This document shows positions 1 through 8,936 of a stretch of 64,000 nucleotides of DNA, one piece after another (the stretch's first letter is position 1; each line of letters opens with the position of its first letter). Location of the stretch: the NCBI GenBank assembly GCA_945862265.1, contig CAMAXP010000025.1:1-64000 (forward strand), given 5' to 3'. Source of the DNA: Bordetella parapertussis (GTDB lineage Bacteria > Pseudomonadota > Gammaproteobacteria > Burkholderiales > SG8-39). The notes under the pieces were generated by a model. That model was not told the origin of the DNA and did no database searches. It saw only the letters and a list, made by a program, of their open reading frames with translations. The translations under genes and the position numbers were made by a program.

Positions 1-67
1 AATGCGCAAGCTTCACCAGCTTCTCCCGTTGCGCGTCGTCCAGTTCGATCGTACTTGCCACTCGCAT
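1..67 (-). CDS. IS630-like transposase, N-terminal fragment (cut by window edge)
   Basis: The first 22 codons of a leftward gene are visible, starting at an ATG at 67-65. The peptide begins MRVASTIELDDAQREKLVKL, which resembles the opening of IS630/Tc1-type transposases (a short hydrophobic strand followed by an HTH-bearing helix). The rest lies outside the window, so the assignment rests on the N-terminus alone. The 77 bp between this start and the sixA stop would hold the element's terminal repeat, but I could not delimit it. Confidence 0.4.
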   Translation of the reverse strand, partial: MRVASTIELDDAQREKLVKLAH

Positions 68-144
68 CGTCGTCTCCAAAACGCTTCTGATAATCGTTGG
101 ACTCGACGAAACGCATTTGGTTCTATTAATTACGAAGCACTACA

Positions 145-597
145 CTAGAGCAGGTCCGGCGCGATCACGGCGCGGATGACCACCTGGGCCTCGTCGTTGC
201 GCACCCGGTTGGTGAGCCACCACAGTCCGCCCTTCTTGATGGTCCAGTCGCCCGAAGCCCCTGAGATCAGGAAGGCCGCCAAGCGGCCGAGGTCGGGTTG
301 GTGGCCGACGAGGATCACCGCGCCCTTGCGGTCCGGCCATTCCGCCGCGTTGAGGATTGCTGCGACCGACTCGCCCGGTGCCAGGGCCGCCACGGTCTTG
401 AAAGGCACGCCAAGCGCGAGCGCCGTCTGGCGCGTGCGTTCGGCCGGGCTGGCGAGGACGGTGAACTTGGAGGGCAGCCGCTGATGCAGCCATTCGGCCA
501 CTCGCGCGGCGTGCTTGTGGCCGCGCGAAGTCAGCTTGCGGGCGAGGTCCGGGTGCGATTCTTCAGCTTCGGCATGGCGCCAGAGGATGAGATCCAT
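145..597 (-). CDS. sixA: SixA-like phosphohistidine phosphatase
   Basis: This 150-residue protein belongs to the histidine-phosphatase (phosphoglycerate mutase-like) superfamily. It opens with LILWRHAEAEE, which carries the catalytic His in an RHA motif, and has the second conserved His in VGHQPDLGRL near residue 97. Length and motif spacing match SixA, a small cytoplasmic phosphatase that removes phosphate from phosphohistidine in phosphotransfer domains. A GGAG ribosome site lies 7 nt before the ATG at 597. It is divergent from the tRNA-Val/thrS transcript. The target phosphoprotein cannot be inferred from context. Confidence 0.85.
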   Translation of the reverse strand: MDLILWRHAEAEESHPDLARKLTSRGHKHAARVAEWLHQRLPSKFTVLASPAERTRQTALALGVPFKTVAALAPGESVAAILNAAEWPDRKGAVILVGHQPDLGRLAAFLISGASGDWTIKKGGLWWLTNRVRNDEAQVVIRAVIAPDLL

Positions 598-674
598 TGC
601 GGTGCTCCGTCAGGCATGACTCGTTGTAAATCCCGCCACGCTATCCCTTCTTCGTGACGATTGCATGAATGCCG

Positions 675-704
675 TTGAGTGAACGGCGCGGAGTGGGGTA
701 AAAT
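675..704 (+). promoter_or_regulatory. Promoter of tRNA-Val (and probably thrS operon)
   Basis: A -35 TTGAGT (675-680) and a -10 TAAAAT (699-704) are separated by 18 bp. They are followed by the GC-only run CCGCGCCCG, the discriminator type associated with stringently controlled stable-RNA promoters. It lies 48 bp before the tRNA. Confidence 0.6.
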
Positions 705-751
705 CCGCGCCCGGGCAGTGATGGTAGTCGCTCCCGGGGAGGTAAAACCCC

Positions 752-828
752 AGGCGCGTAGCTCAGCTGGTTAGAGCACCACCTTGACATGGTGGGGGTC
801 GTTGGTTCGAGTCCAATCGCGCCTACCA
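752..828 (+). tRNA. tRNA-Val (anticodon GAC)
   Basis: A complete 77-nt cloverleaf. The acceptor AGGCGCG pairs with CGCGCCT and an encoded CCA ends at 828. The anticodon stem CCACC/GGTGG closes the loop TTGACAT, so the anticodon is GAC (786-788). The T arm carries TTCGAGT. Its position directly before thrS is the usual betaproteobacterial order. Confidence 0.97.
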
Positions 829-840
829 ACACAAAGAAAG

Positions 841-860
841 CGCGGCGCAGCCGCGTTTTT
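841..860 (+). terminator. Intrinsic terminator between tRNA-Val and thrS
   Basis: A 6-bp GC stem, CGCGGC/GCCGCG, has a GCA loop and is followed by five T residues ending at 860. Only 7 nt separate it from the thrS start codon, so thrS would have to be reached by readthrough unless a promoter exists inside the tRNA. Confidence 0.7.
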
Positions 861-867
861 CATTTCG

Positions 868-2781
868 ATGCCAGAGATCCGCTTACCCGACGGTTCGGTC
901 AGGAGCTTCCCCGCCCCGGTGACGGTGGCGGAGGTGGCGCTTTCGATCGGCCCGGGCCTGGCCAAGGCGGCCCTCGCCGGCCGCGTCGGCGGCAAGGTCG
1001 TGGACACCAGTTTCAGGATCGAATCCGATGCCGACCTCGCGATCATCACCGATCGCGATCCCGAGGGCCTCGAGGTGCTGCGCCACTCGACCGCGCACCT
1101 GCTTGCCCATGCAGTGAAGGAGCTGTTTCCCGAAGCCCAGGTCACGATCGGCCCGGTCATCGAGAGTGGCTTCTTCTACGACTTCGCCTACAAGCGGCCG
1201 TTCACGCCCGAAGACCTGGTGACGATCGAGAAGCGCATGACCGAGATCGCCAAGCGCGACATCCCGGTGGCGCGCACCGAAATGCCGCGCGACGAAGCGG
1301 TGGCGTTCTTTCGCGGGCAGGGCGAGTCCTACAAGGCCGAGATCATTGCCTCGATCCCGTCCAACGAGCCCATCTCATTGTACGGGCAGGGAAACTTCAT
1401 TGATCTCTGTCGCGGCCCGCACGTGCCCTCGACCGGGAAGCTGAAGGTATTCAAGCTGATGCGGGTGGCCGGCGCGTACTGGCGCGGCGACTCCAAGAAC
1501 GAGATGCTCCAGCGCATCTACGGCACCGCCTGGGCGAAGAAGGAAGATCAGGAGGCCCACCTCAAGATGCTGGAGGAGGCGGAGAAGCGCGACCACCGGC
1601 GCCTCGGCAAGCAACTCGACCTCTTCCACATGCAGGAGGAAGCGCCCGGGCTGGTGTTCTGGCACCCCAAGGGCTGGGCCGTCTGGCAGGAAGTCGAGCA
1701 GTACATGCGGCGCGTCTACCGCGACAACGGCTACCAGGAAGTGCGCTGCCCGCAGATCCTCGACCGGAGCCTCTGGGAGCGCACCGGCCACTGGGAAAAC
1801 TACCGGGAAAACATGTTCACGACTTCGTCGGAGAACCGCGACTACGCGGTGAAGCCGATGAACTGCCCGGGCCATATCCAGGTGTTCAACCAGGGCGTGA
1901 AAAGCTATCGCGACCTGCCTTTCCGGCTGGGGGAGTTCGGCGCCTGCCACCGCAACGAGCCCTCCGGCGCGTTGCACGGCCTCATGCGCGTGCGCGGGTT
2001 CGTGCAGGACGACGGCCATATCTTCTGCACCGAGGACGACATCCTGCCCGAGTGCGAAGCGTTCACTGCGCTTTTGCAGAAGGTCTACCAGGACTTCGGC
2101 TTCACCGAGGTGATCTACAAGGTCGCCACCCGCCCCGCCAAGCGCATCGGGGCGGACGAACTCTGGGACAAGGCCGAGGCGGCCCTGATGGAGTCCCTGC
2201 GCCGCTCAAACATCGATTTCGTGGTTTCGCCCGGGGAAGGGGCCTTTTACGGCCCGAAAATCGAATATTCGCTCAAGGACGCGATCGGCCGCGTCTGGCA
2301 GTGCGGCACGATCCAGGTCGATTTCTTCATGCCGCAGCGCCTCGGGGCCGAATACGTGGGCGAGGACAACGCCCGGCACGTCCCGGTCATGCTCCACCGG
2401 GCCATTGTGGGCTCCATGGAGCGGTTCCTGGGGATCCTGATCGAGAACTTCGCCGGGGCTTTCCCGCTGTGGCTGGCCCCCGAGCAGGTGGTGGTCATGA
2501 ACATTTCCGAGCATCAGGCCGACTACGCCGAAACGGTCGCCGCAGCCCTGCGGGCCGCCGGGTGGCGGGCCGTGGCGGATTTGCGAAACGAAAAAATTTC
2601 CTATAAAATACGAGAACATAGCTTGCAAAAGCTTCCCTACCAGGTCGTTGTGGGGGACAAGGAAAAGCAGGCTGGGACGGTGGCCGTGCGCACGCGCGGC
2701 GGTGAAGACCTCGGGGCCATGCCTTTGGAGGCCTTTATCGCTCGCCTCACAACCGAGGCGAAAGCGCAAAGCACGGCCTGA
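868..2781 (+). CDS. thrS: Threonyl-tRNA synthetase
   Basis: This 637-residue class II synthetase attaches threonine to tRNA-Thr in the cytoplasm. An N-terminal TGS domain (about residues 1-60) is followed by the editing domain with HSTAHLLAH, the class II core with MNCPGH (zinc Cys) and motif 2 around [11 protein letters not shown], and a C-terminal anticodon-binding domain. The ATG at 868 is chosen because the peptide from there matches the family N-terminus ([10 protein letters not shown]). The open frame continues upstream but through the tRNA. No clear Shine-Dalgarno is visible, since a terminator hairpin occupies the leader. It starts the thrS-infC-rpmI-rplT-pheST series. Confidence 0.97.
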   Translation: MPEIRLPDGSVRSFPAPVTVAEVALSIGPGLAKAALAGRVGGKVVDTSFRIESDADLAIITDRDPEGLEVLRHSTAHLLAHAVKELFPEAQVTIGPVIESGFFYDFAYKRPFTPEDLVTIEKRMTEIAKRDIPVARTEMPRDEAVAFFRGQGESYKAEIIASIPSNEPISLYGQGNFIDLCRGPHVPSTGKLKVFKLMRVAGAYWRGDSKNEMLQRIYGTAWAKKEDQEAHLKMLEEAEKRDHRRLGKQLDLFHMQEEAPGLVFWHPKGWAVWQEVEQYMRRVYRDNGYQEVRCPQILDRSLWERTGHWENYRENMFTTSSENRDYAVKPMNCPGHIQVFNQGVKSYRDLPFRLGEFGACHRNEPSGALHGLMRVRGFVQDDGHIFCTEDDILPECEAFTALLQKVYQDFGFTEVIYKVATRPAKRIGADELWDKAEAALMESLRRSNIDFVVSPGEGAFYGPKIEYSLKDAIGRVWQCGTIQVDFFMPQRLGAEYVGEDNARHVPVMLHRAIVGSMERFLGILIENFAGAFPLWLAPEQVVVMNISEHQADYAETVAAALRAAGWRAVADLRNEKISYKIREHSLQKLPYQVVVGDKEKQAGTVAVRTRGGEDLGAMPLEAFIARLTTEAKAQSTA

Positions 2782-2843
2782 TTTTTTGGCGCGGCCATGG
2801 GGCTGCGTACGGTCAGCGCGGCGACCGGAAATGTGCCGCCATC

Positions 2844-2862
2844 AGAGGAGTTTGCACTCATC
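2844..2862 (+). promoter_or_regulatory. Ribosome-binding site and non-canonical ATC start of infC
   Basis: AGAGGAG (2844-2850) sits 9 nt before an ATC codon at 2860. The reading frame from that ATC gives [16 protein letters not shown], aligned with the known N-terminus of betaproteobacterial IF3. The upstream in-frame ATG at 2797 has no ribosome site. A non-AUG start is the hallmark of IF3 autoregulation. Confidence 0.75.
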
Positions 2863-3483
2863 GCACTCGACAGCAAGGCGCAGCGTCTCAATGCCCAGAT
2901 TACCGCCCTCGAGATCCGTCTCGTAGGGGAAGAGGGCGAGCAGCTCGGCATCGTCTCCATTGCGGATGCGATGCGGATGGCGGAGGAAAAGGAAATCGAC
3001 CTCGTGGAGATCGCGCCGCTCGCGGTCCCGCCCGTCTGCAAGCTCATGGACTTCGGCAAGTTCCGCTACCGCGAGCAGAAGAAGGCGCACGAAGCCAAGC
3101 TGAAGCAGAAGCAGATCCAGGTGAAAGAGGTCAAGTTCCGCCCGGGCACTGACGAGGGTGACTACAAGATCAAGCTGAGGAACCTCATCCGCTTCCTCGA
3201 GGAAGGCGACAAGACGAAGATCACGCTGCGGTTTCGCGGCCGTGAGATGGCGCACCAGGAGTTCGGTGTGCGCCTGCTGGAAAAGGTGAAGGCAGACCTC
3301 GAGCCGTACGGCGTGGTGGAGAACTTCCCCAGGATGGAAGGCCGCCAGATGGTGATGGTGCTGGGACCGAAGAAGAAGGACATCAAGGTGGCGGCACCGC
3401 AGAAGCCCAGAGCGCCGAAGCCTCCGAGGCCGGAAGGCGCCGCCCCTGAAACAGCTGCGGAGCCGAAACCGGCAGAAGCCTGA
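2860..3483 (+). CDS. infC: Translation initiation factor IF-3
   Basis: The protein is about 207 residues counted from the ATC start. The IF3 N domain contains EGEQLGIVS and VDLVEIAP-type sequence (here [19 protein letters not shown]), followed by the linker and the C domain that binds the 30S subunit ([34 protein letters not shown]). IF3 keeps the subunits apart and proofreads the start codon, and it represses its own mRNA because that mRNA starts with a rare codon. The C-terminus has an unusual 30-residue Pro/Ala/Lys-rich tail compared with about 180 residues in enteric IF3. An alternative ATG start at 2797 would add 21 residues not expected in the family. Confidence 0.93.
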   Translation: MALDSKAQRLNAQITALEIRLVGEEGEQLGIVSIADAMRMAEEKEIDLVEIAPLAVPPVCKLMDFGKFRYREQKKAHEAKLKQKQIQVKEVKFRPGTDEGDYKIKLRNLIRFLEEGDKTKITLRFRGREMAHQEFGVRLLEKVKADLEPYGVVENFPRMEGRQMVMVLGPKKKDIKVAAPQKPRAPKPPRPEGAAPETAAEPKPAEA

Positions 3484-3590
3484 ATTTGAAGTTGCAGTAG
3501 CAGTAATGCAGTAACCAAGAAGTGACTACCGGGTATCAAGCGCTCGCGCGGCGAGCCACCTGGCGTCATGTTAAAAAAGCGGGAGCATTT

Positions 3591-3788
3591 ATGCCCAAGA
3601 TGAAGACGAAGAAAAGCGCCTCCAAGCGGTTCAAGGTGCGCGGGTCCGGCAGCATCAAGCGCGGCAGCGCCAACCTGCGCCACATCCTTACGAAGAAGTC
3701 GACGAAGCGCAAACGCCACCTGCGCGGTACCAGCGCCGTCCACCATAGCAACATGGTCGCGGTTCGCGCCATGATGCCGTACGCGTAA
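3591..3788 (+). CDS. rpmI: 50S ribosomal protein L35
   Basis: A 65-residue basic protein beginning [20 protein letters not shown], typical of L35. It joins the large ribosomal subunit. The ATG at 3591 is preceded by GGGAG at 3581-3585. It lies between infC and rplT, 107 bp after infC. Confidence 0.97.
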   Translation: MPKMKTKKSASKRFKVRGSGSIKRGSANLRHILTKKSTKRKRHLRGTSAVHHSNMVAVRAMMPYA

Positions 3789-3800
3789 AGGAGAGGACAA

Positions 3801-4160
3801 ATGCCAAGAGTCAAACGTGGAGTAACGGCGCACGCGCGCCACAAGAAGGTCCTCGACCTCGCCAAGGGGTTCCGCGGCCGTCGCAAGAACGTATTCCGCA
3901 TCGCCAAACAGGCGGTGATGAAGGCGGGGCAGTACGCGTACCGCGACCGCCGCAACCGGAAGCGCACGTTCCGCGCGCTGTGGATCGCCCGCATCAACGC
4001 GGCGGCCCGCTCGCACGGCATCAAGTACAGCGTGTTCATGAACGGCCTGAAGAAAGCCAATATCGAGATCGACCGCAAGATGCTTGCGGACATCGCGGTG
4101 ATGGACAAGGCCGCGTTTGCCAAGATCGCCGGGCAGGTCAAGGCCTCCCTCGCGGCCTGA
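3801..4160 (+). CDS. rplT: 50S ribosomal protein L20
   Basis: This 119-residue protein has the L20 N-terminus [18 protein letters not shown], the RGRRKNVFR segment and the C-terminal globular region ending VKASLAA. L20 is an early assembly protein that binds 23S rRNA, and in other bacteria it represses the rpmI-rplT mRNA. A strong AAAGGAGAGG ribosome site lies 12 bp after the rpmI stop. Confidence 0.97.
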   Translation: MPRVKRGVTAHARHKKVLDLAKGFRGRRKNVFRIAKQAVMKAGQYAYRDRRNRKRTFRALWIARINAAARSHGIKYSVFMNGLKKANIEIDRKMLADIAVMDKAAFAKIAGQVKASLAA

Positions 4161-4180
4161 GTTGACATAGGGACGCGGAG

Positions 4181-4207
4181 AAAAGCGAGGGCGAGCCCCT
4201 CGCTTTT
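4181..4207 (+). terminator. Terminator/attenuator between rplT and pheS
   Basis: A perfect 11-bp inverted repeat pairs AAAAGCGAGGG (4181-4191) with CCCTCGCTTTT (4197-4207) around a CGAGC loop. It can end transcription in either direction. It finishes 11 nt before the pheS ATG. I found no Phe-rich leader peptide before it, so if it regulates pheST it is not by enteric-style pheL attenuation. Confidence 0.8.
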
Positions 4208-4218
4208 CATTTGTGCAG

Positions 4219-5232
4219 ATGCTGAACCTCGAAGATATCGTTGCGCGCGCTCTGGCGGAGTTCTCGGCCGCCGGTGAGCCGTCGGCGCTCGAAAACGCCA
4301 AGGCGGGCTATCTCGGCAAGACGGGTGAGCTGACCGCGCTGCTGAAGACGCTCGGCAAACTCGCCCCCGAAGAGAGGAAGACCGCGGGCGCCGCGATCAA
4401 TGTCGCCAAGGAAACACTGGAGGCAGCGCTCGATGCGCGCCGGGCGGCCCTTGCCGACGCGAAGATGCAGGCGCGCCTCGCGCAGGAGGCGCTCGATGTC
4501 TCCCTGCCCGGCCGCGGCCGCGGCAACGGCGGCATCCATCCCGTGATCCGCACCTGGCAGCGATGCGAGGAGATCTTCCGCTCGATCGGCTTTGACGTGG
4601 CCGATGGCCCCGAGATCGAGACCGACTGGCACAACTTCACGTCGCTCAACAACCCGGAGAACCACCCGGCGCGCTCGATGCAGGATACGTTCTACGTCGA
4701 CGCTAAGGATTCGTCCGGCCTGCAGCTGCTGCTGCGCACGCATACGAGCCCGATGCAGGTGCGCTATGCGCGAATGCACAAGCCCCCGATCAAGGTCATC
4801 GCGCCGGGCCGCACCTACCGGGTGGACTCGGACGCGACCCACTCGCCGATGTTCCACCAGGTGGAAGGATTGTGGATCGACGAGCACATCAGCTTCGCCG
4901 ACCTGAAGGGCGTGTACACGGACTTCCTGCGGCGCTTTTTCGAGACGGACGCGCTGCAGGTACGTTTCCGTCCTTCGGACTTCCCGTTCACCGTGCCCTC
5001 GGCGGAGATCGACAGGGAGTTTGCCGATGGGCCCGTCCAGGGGCGCTGGCTGGAGATCTCCGGGTCCGGCCAGGTGCACCCGACCGTGATCCGCAACTAC
5101 GGCCTCGACCCGGAGCGCTATATCGGGTTTGCCTTCGGCTCAGGCCTCGAGCGGCTCACGATGCTGCGCTATGGCATCGACGACCTGCGCCTGTTCTTCG
5201 ACGGCGACCTGCGTTTCCTGAAGCAGTTCTAG
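4219..5232 (+). CDS. pheS: Phenylalanyl-tRNA synthetase alpha subunit
   Basis: This is the catalytic subunit of the alpha2beta2 PheRS, 337 residues from the ATG at 4219. An N-terminal coiled-coil region of about 90 residues precedes the class II core with [39 protein letters not shown] and motif 3 [19 protein letters not shown]. An in-frame GTG two codons earlier (4213) is an equally possible start, and neither start has a clear Shine-Dalgarno because of the terminator hairpin just upstream. The stop is 1 bp before pheT. Confidence 0.97.
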   Translation: MLNLEDIVARALAEFSAAGEPSALENAKAGYLGKTGELTALLKTLGKLAPEERKTAGAAINVAKETLEAALDARRAALADAKMQARLAQEALDVSLPGRGRGNGGIHPVIRTWQRCEEIFRSIGFDVADGPEIETDWHNFTSLNNPENHPARSMQDTFYVDAKDSSGLQLLLRTHTSPMQVRYARMHKPPIKVIAPGRTYRVDSDATHSPMFHQVEGLWIDEHISFADLKGVYTDFLRRFFETDALQVRFRPSDFPFTVPSAEIDREFADGPVQGRWLEISGSGQVHPTVIRNYGLDPERYIGFAFGSGLERLTMLRYGIDDLRLFFDGDLRFLKQF

Positions 5233-5233
5233 C

Positions 5234-7618
5234 ATGCTGATCCCGGAAAGCTGGCTTCGCACCCTCGCCAACCCGTCGATGACGACGGCCGAACTCGCGC
5301 ACCTGCTCACCATGTCGGGCCTCGAGGTCGAGTCCTGCACGCCGGTGGCGCCGCCGTTCACCGGCATCGTGGTGGGTGAGGTGCTCACGGTGGCGAAGCA
5401 TCCCAACGCCGACAAGCTCTCGCTGTGCAGCGTGAATGCCGGCCAGGGCGAACCCTTGCAGATCGTCTGCGGTGCGCCCAACGTGCGTGCAGGCATGAAG
5501 GTGCCGCTCGCGATGATCGGTGCGAGCTTGCCGGGCCTCGAGATCAAGGCGGCGAAAATGCGCGGCGTCGAGAGCCAGGGGATGCTCTGCTCGGCTCGCG
5601 AACTCGGCATGTCGGAAGACCACAGCGGCCTGCTCGAGTTGGACGCCGCTGCAGTGGTCGGCGGCAACGTGCGCGACCTGCTGCAGCTCGACGACCATGT
5701 GTTCGAGATCAAGCTGACGCCGAACAAGGCCGACTGCCTGTCGGTGCTGGGCGTTGCGCGCGAGGTTGCCGCGCTCACTCGCGCAAAACTCCTGCCGCCC
5801 GATGTGAAACCCGTCGCGGCAAAATCGGACGCGAAGGTTGCATTCGGGATCACCGATGCAGACGGATGCGGCCGCTTCACCGGGCGCGCCATCCGCAACG
5901 TCAACGCCAAGGCGCCCACGCCGGACTGGATGAAGCAGCGCCTCGAGCGAGCAGGGCAGCGATCCATTTCCGCGCTGGTCGACGTCACGAACTACGTGAT
6001 GCTCGAGCTGGGGCGGCCGCTGCATGTGTACGACCAGGACAAGCTCACCGGTGCGATCGATGTGCGGTGGGGCCGGGCGGGCGAGAAGCTGAAACTCCTC
6101 AACGATCAGACGGTCGATGTCGATGCCAGTGTCCTTTGCATCGCCGACGGCTCCGGACCGATCGGCCTCGCGGGAATCATGGGCGGGGACTCGACCAAGG
6201 CGGAGCTCGAGACGACCAACATCTTCCTCGAGTCGGCGTTTTTCTTCCCGGCGGCCATTGCGGGGCGCTCGCGGCGCTACAACTTCTCGTCTGATGCATC
6301 CCACCGGTTCGAACGGGGCGTGGACTTCGATAACAATATCGCCGGCATCGAGCGCGCGACGCAGTTCGTGCTCGATATCTGCGGCGGCGAACCCGGCCCG
6401 ACTGTGGATCTCGTCAGCAGGCTGCCTGAGCGCAAGCCCGTGGCAATGCGGATCGAACGGGCCCGCAAGATCATCGGCGTGCCGGTATCCGCCGACGAGA
6501 TGGCCGATATCTTCACGCGGCTGTCGCTGCCTTTCACGCGCAGCGACGATGCGTTCACCGTTACACCGCCTTCATATCGCTTCGACATCGAGATCGAGGA
6601 AGACTTGATCGAGGAAATCGCGCGCGTCTACGGGTTCGAGCGCATCCCGGCGAATCCGCCGAGCGCGCCAGCCGCAATGCGCACTGAGCCCGAAGGGCGC
6701 CGCTCGCTGCATGTGCTGCGCGCGCTGCTGGCCGGGCGCGACTACCAGGAAGTGGTGAACTTCAGTTTTGTCGACGCAGGGTGGGAAGCCGACCTTGCCG
6801 GGAACCCGGACCCGATCAAGCTGCTCAACCCGATCGCCAGCCACCAGTCGGTGATGCGCAGCACGCTGCTGGGCGGGCTGATCGAAACGATCCGCTACAA
6901 CGCCGCGCGCAAGTTGTCGCGCATTCGGGTATTCGAAGTCGGCCGTGCGTTTCTCCGGGACGCTTCGGTCAAGGAGGGCGACCTGGCTGTCGCCGGCCTG
7001 CACCAGCCCATGCGCATTGCTGCGGCCGCCTTCGGCCCGGCGGATGAGGAGCAATGGGGCATCCCCGGCCGAGGGGTCGATTTCTTCGACCTCAAGGCTG
7101 ACGTGGAGGCGATGGTCTGGCCGCGCGCAGCGCGGTTCGAGGCCGCCACCCATCCCGCCCTGCATCCGGGCCGCTCCGCGCGCGTGTGGGTCGATGGAGA
7201 GGCCCTGGGCTGGATCGGGGAGTTGCATCCCAGGTGGCAGGCCCGGTTTGAGCTGCCCCAGCCGGTGGTCGTATTCGAGCTGGACGCAACGTTGCTCCAG
7301 GCCGTCCCCGTGCCGCACCCCGGGCAGCCTTCCCGCTTCCCGTCGGTGGTCCGGGACCTGGCGGTGCTGGTCGATGCCGAGCGCCCGGTGCAGGCCCTCC
7401 TGGATGCCCTTTCGGCCGAAAAACCGGCGATCGTGCGCTCGGTCCGGCTGTTCGACCTTTACCACGGTAAAAACCTGCCCGCTGGCCGAAAAAGCCTTGC
7501 GTTCCGGATAGTTATGCAAGATACTGAGAAAACACTAACAGACGCGGAAGCCGATTCGGCCATCGCCCAGATGATCGAGTTGCTGGGGCAGCGTTTCGGC
7601 GCAACCCTCCGTTCTTAA
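5234..7618 (+). CDS. pheT: Phenylalanyl-tRNA synthetase beta subunit
   Basis: A 794-residue partner of PheS. The domains run in the usual order: an EMAP-like tRNA-binding domain (about residues 40-150, with VAKHPNADKLSLC), B3/4 and B5 domains (FERGVDFD region), the catalytic-like core (EEDLIEEIARVYGFERIP), and a C-terminal FDX-ACB anticodon domain (RFPSVVRDLAVLVD through KSLAFRIVMQD). The beta subunit binds tRNA-Phe and edits misacylated products. It is 1 bp from pheS and 21 bp before ihfA. Confidence 0.97.
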   Translation: MLIPESWLRTLANPSMTTAELAHLLTMSGLEVESCTPVAPPFTGIVVGEVLTVAKHPNADKLSLCSVNAGQGEPLQIVCGAPNVRAGMKVPLAMIGASLPGLEIKAAKMRGVESQGMLCSARELGMSEDHSGLLELDAAAVVGGNVRDLLQLDDHVFEIKLTPNKADCLSVLGVAREVAALTRAKLLPPDVKPVAAKSDAKVAFGITDADGCGRFTGRAIRNVNAKAPTPDWMKQRLERAGQRSISALVDVTNYVMLELGRPLHVYDQDKLTGAIDVRWGRAGEKLKLLNDQTVDVDASVLCIADGSGPIGLAGIMGGDSTKAELETTNIFLESAFFFPAAIAGRSRRYNFSSDASHRFERGVDFDNNIAGIERATQFVLDICGGEPGPTVDLVSRLPERKPVAMRIERARKIIGVPVSADEMADIFTRLSLPFTRSDDAFTVTPPSYRFDIEIEEDLIEEIARVYGFERIPANPPSAPAAMRTEPEGRRSLHVLRALLAGRDYQEVVNFSFVDAGWEADLAGNPDPIKLLNPIASHQSVMRSTLLGGLIETIRYNAARKLSRIRVFEVGRAFLRDASVKEGDLAVAGLHQPMRIAAAAFGPADEEQWGIPGRGVDFFDLKADVEAMVWPRAARFEAATHPALHPGRSARVWVDGEALGWIGELHPRWQARFELPQPVVVFELDATLLQAVPVPHPGQPSRFPSVVRDLAVLVDAERPVQALLDALSAEKPAIVRSVRLFDLYHGKNLPAGRKSLAFRIVMQDTEKTLTDAEADSAIAQMIELLGQRFGATLRS

Positions 7619-7639
7619 AGAAGATTTCAGGGAGTAGTG

Positions 7640-7951
7640 ATGACTTTGACCAAGGCGGAACTCGCCGACCTGCTTTTTGAGAAGGTCGGCCTGAACAAGC
7701 GCGAGGCCAAGGACATGGTCGAAGCTTTTTTCGAGGAAATCCGGGGCGCGCTGGAGCGCGGGGACAGCGTCAAGCTGTCCGGCTTCGGGAACTTCCAACT
7801 GCGCGACAAGCCGCAGCGCCCGGGTCGCAATCCCAAGACCGGCGAAGAGATTCCCATCAGCGCCCGCCGGGTTGTCACCTTCCACGCCAGCCAGAAACTG
7901 AAAGCGATGGTCGAGAAGTCGCGTGATGGATCCGAGCCGCAAGAAGGCTGA
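7640..7951 (+). CDS. ihfA: Integration host factor alpha subunit
   Basis: A 103-residue HU/IHF-family protein with [24 protein letters not shown], the [10 protein letters not shown] beta arm and the DNA-intercalating [10 protein letters not shown] loop. Together with IhfB it bends DNA at specific sites. AGGGAG lies 5 nt before the ATG at 7640. A GTG one codon earlier is in frame. Its position after pheT is conserved in proteobacteria. Confidence 0.96.
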   Translation: MTLTKAELADLLFEKVGLNKREAKDMVEAFFEEIRGALERGDSVKLSGFGNFQLRDKPQRPGRNPKTGEEIPISARRVVTFHASQKLKAMVEKSRDGSEPQEG

Positions 7952-8369
7952 ACTCCCGCCCATCCCCGCCAAGCGCTACTTCACCATCGGTGAGGTCAGC
8001 GAGCTGTGCGGGGTGAAGCCGCACGTCCTGCGGTATTGGGAGCAGGAATTCACCCAGCTGAAGCCCGTCAAGCGGCGCGGCAACCGGCGCTATTACCAGC
8101 ATCACGAGGTCCTGCTGATTCGTCGCATCCGGGCACTCCTGTACGAAGATGGGTTCACGATCAGCGGTGCGCGTAACCGCCTGGACGATGTCTATTCCCA
8201 GGGGCGCGAGGCGGCCCGCGCCGAGGCGGCCGAGCGTGCCGTGGCCAGGAACACAACGAATGCGGCCGGAAGCGGCAATGCCAAGGTAGACGTGCCTGAG
8301 TTGCGCCGCGAATTGCGCGAGATCATCGAGTCGCTGTCCCCGGATCCCGACCCGGCCACGCTGCAGTAA
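7926..8369 (+). CDS. MerR-family regulator (ihfA-linked)
   Basis: A 147-residue protein. The winged helix near residues 18-85 has [22 protein letters not shown] and [13 protein letters not shown]. Its C-terminal part is short and charged and has no clustered metal-binding cysteines. This is the MerR-like protein that usually follows ihfA in beta- and gammaproteobacteria, and its ligand is not known from sequence. It overlaps the end of ihfA by 26 bp, which implies translational coupling. Confidence 0.88.
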   Translation: MDPSRKKAELPPIPAKRYFTIGEVSELCGVKPHVLRYWEQEFTQLKPVKRRGNRRYYQHHEVLLIRRIRALLYEDGFTISGARNRLDDVYSQGREAARAEAAERAVARNTTNAAGSGNAKVDVPELRRELREIIESLSPDPDPATLQ

Positions 8370-8394
8370 TCCGGAAGGCGGGGCACCCCTCTGC

Positions 8395-8400
8395 TATAAT
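8395..8400 (+). promoter_or_regulatory. -10 box of tRNA-Pro(GGG)
   Basis: A perfect TATAAT lies 9 bp before the tRNA and is followed by the GC-rich discriminator CCGCGCCC. No good -35 is present at 17 bp. The sequence overlaps the region just after the merR stop. Confidence 0.5.
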
Positions 8401-8409
8401 CCGCGCCCT

Positions 8410-8486
<77 letters not shown>

Positions 8487-8492
8487 GTAAAA

Positions 8493-8518
8493 AAAACACC
8501 GGCTCAGGCCGGTGTTTT
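8493..8518 (+). terminator. Terminator after tRNA-Pro(GGG)
   Basis: An 11-bp perfect stem, AAAACACCGGC/GCCGGTGTTTT, closes a TCAG loop. The 3' arm provides the T-run. The next gene starts only 16 nt further on. Confidence 0.85.
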
Positions 8519-8534
8519 AATTTGGAGAACGCAC

Positions 8535-8936
8535 ATGGCACTGGTCCCGATGGTCGAATACGCCGATGCCGTACCGGAAGTCAGGGCGGTCTACGACGAA
8601 ATCATGAAAGCCCGCGGTAGCGACTGGATCAACAATTTCTGGAAAGTCCTCGCGCACGACCCGGCCAACCTGCGGCGCATGTGGGACAACGTCCGGCAGG
8701 TGATGGGGCCGGGTGCGTTGGACCCGCTGGTGAAAGAGATGGTCTACGTGGCCGTCAGCGCAACCAACAACTGCGAGTACTGCACGTATTCGCACACGGC
8801 CTCGGCGCGCAGCAAGGGCATGAGCGACGCGATGCTGGGGGAACTGCTGGCCGTGGTCGGCTTGGCGAACGAGACCAACCGGCTGGCGAACGGCTATCGC
8901 ATCGAGGTCGATGCCGCCTTCAAGCCCAAGGCCTGA
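8535..8936 (+). CDS. Carboxymuconolactone decarboxylase/AhpD-like protein
   Basis: A 133-residue all-helical protein of the CMD/AhpD superfamily. The conserved redox-type motif NCEYCTYSH (CxxC followed by His) lies near residues 79-87. That motif is typical of AhpD-like peroxidase members rather than strict decarboxylases, so the role may be peroxide or alkylhydroperoxide reduction. A GGAG site (8524-8527) lies 7 nt before the ATG. The gene sits between a terminator hairpin and a convergent dioxygenase remnant. The substrate is unknown. Confidence 0.8.
   Translation: MALVPMVEYADAVPEVRAVYDEIMKARGSDWINNFWKVLAHDPANLRRMWDNVRQVMGPGALDPLVKEMVYVAVSATNNCEYCTYSHTASARSKGMSDAMLGELLAVVGLANETNRLANGYRIEVDAAFKPKA

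Noticed and set aside
784..867. Upstream extension of the thrS frame
   Set aside because: It runs through the tRNA-Val gene and its terminator; the family N-terminus begins at 868.
2797..2859. ATG start for infC at 2797
   Set aside because: No ribosome site, and the added residues do not look like IF3; the ATC at 2860 has a strong site.
4161..4218. pheL-like attenuation leader before pheS
   Set aside because: No short Phe-rich reading frame fits between rplT and the terminator; only the hairpin is supported.
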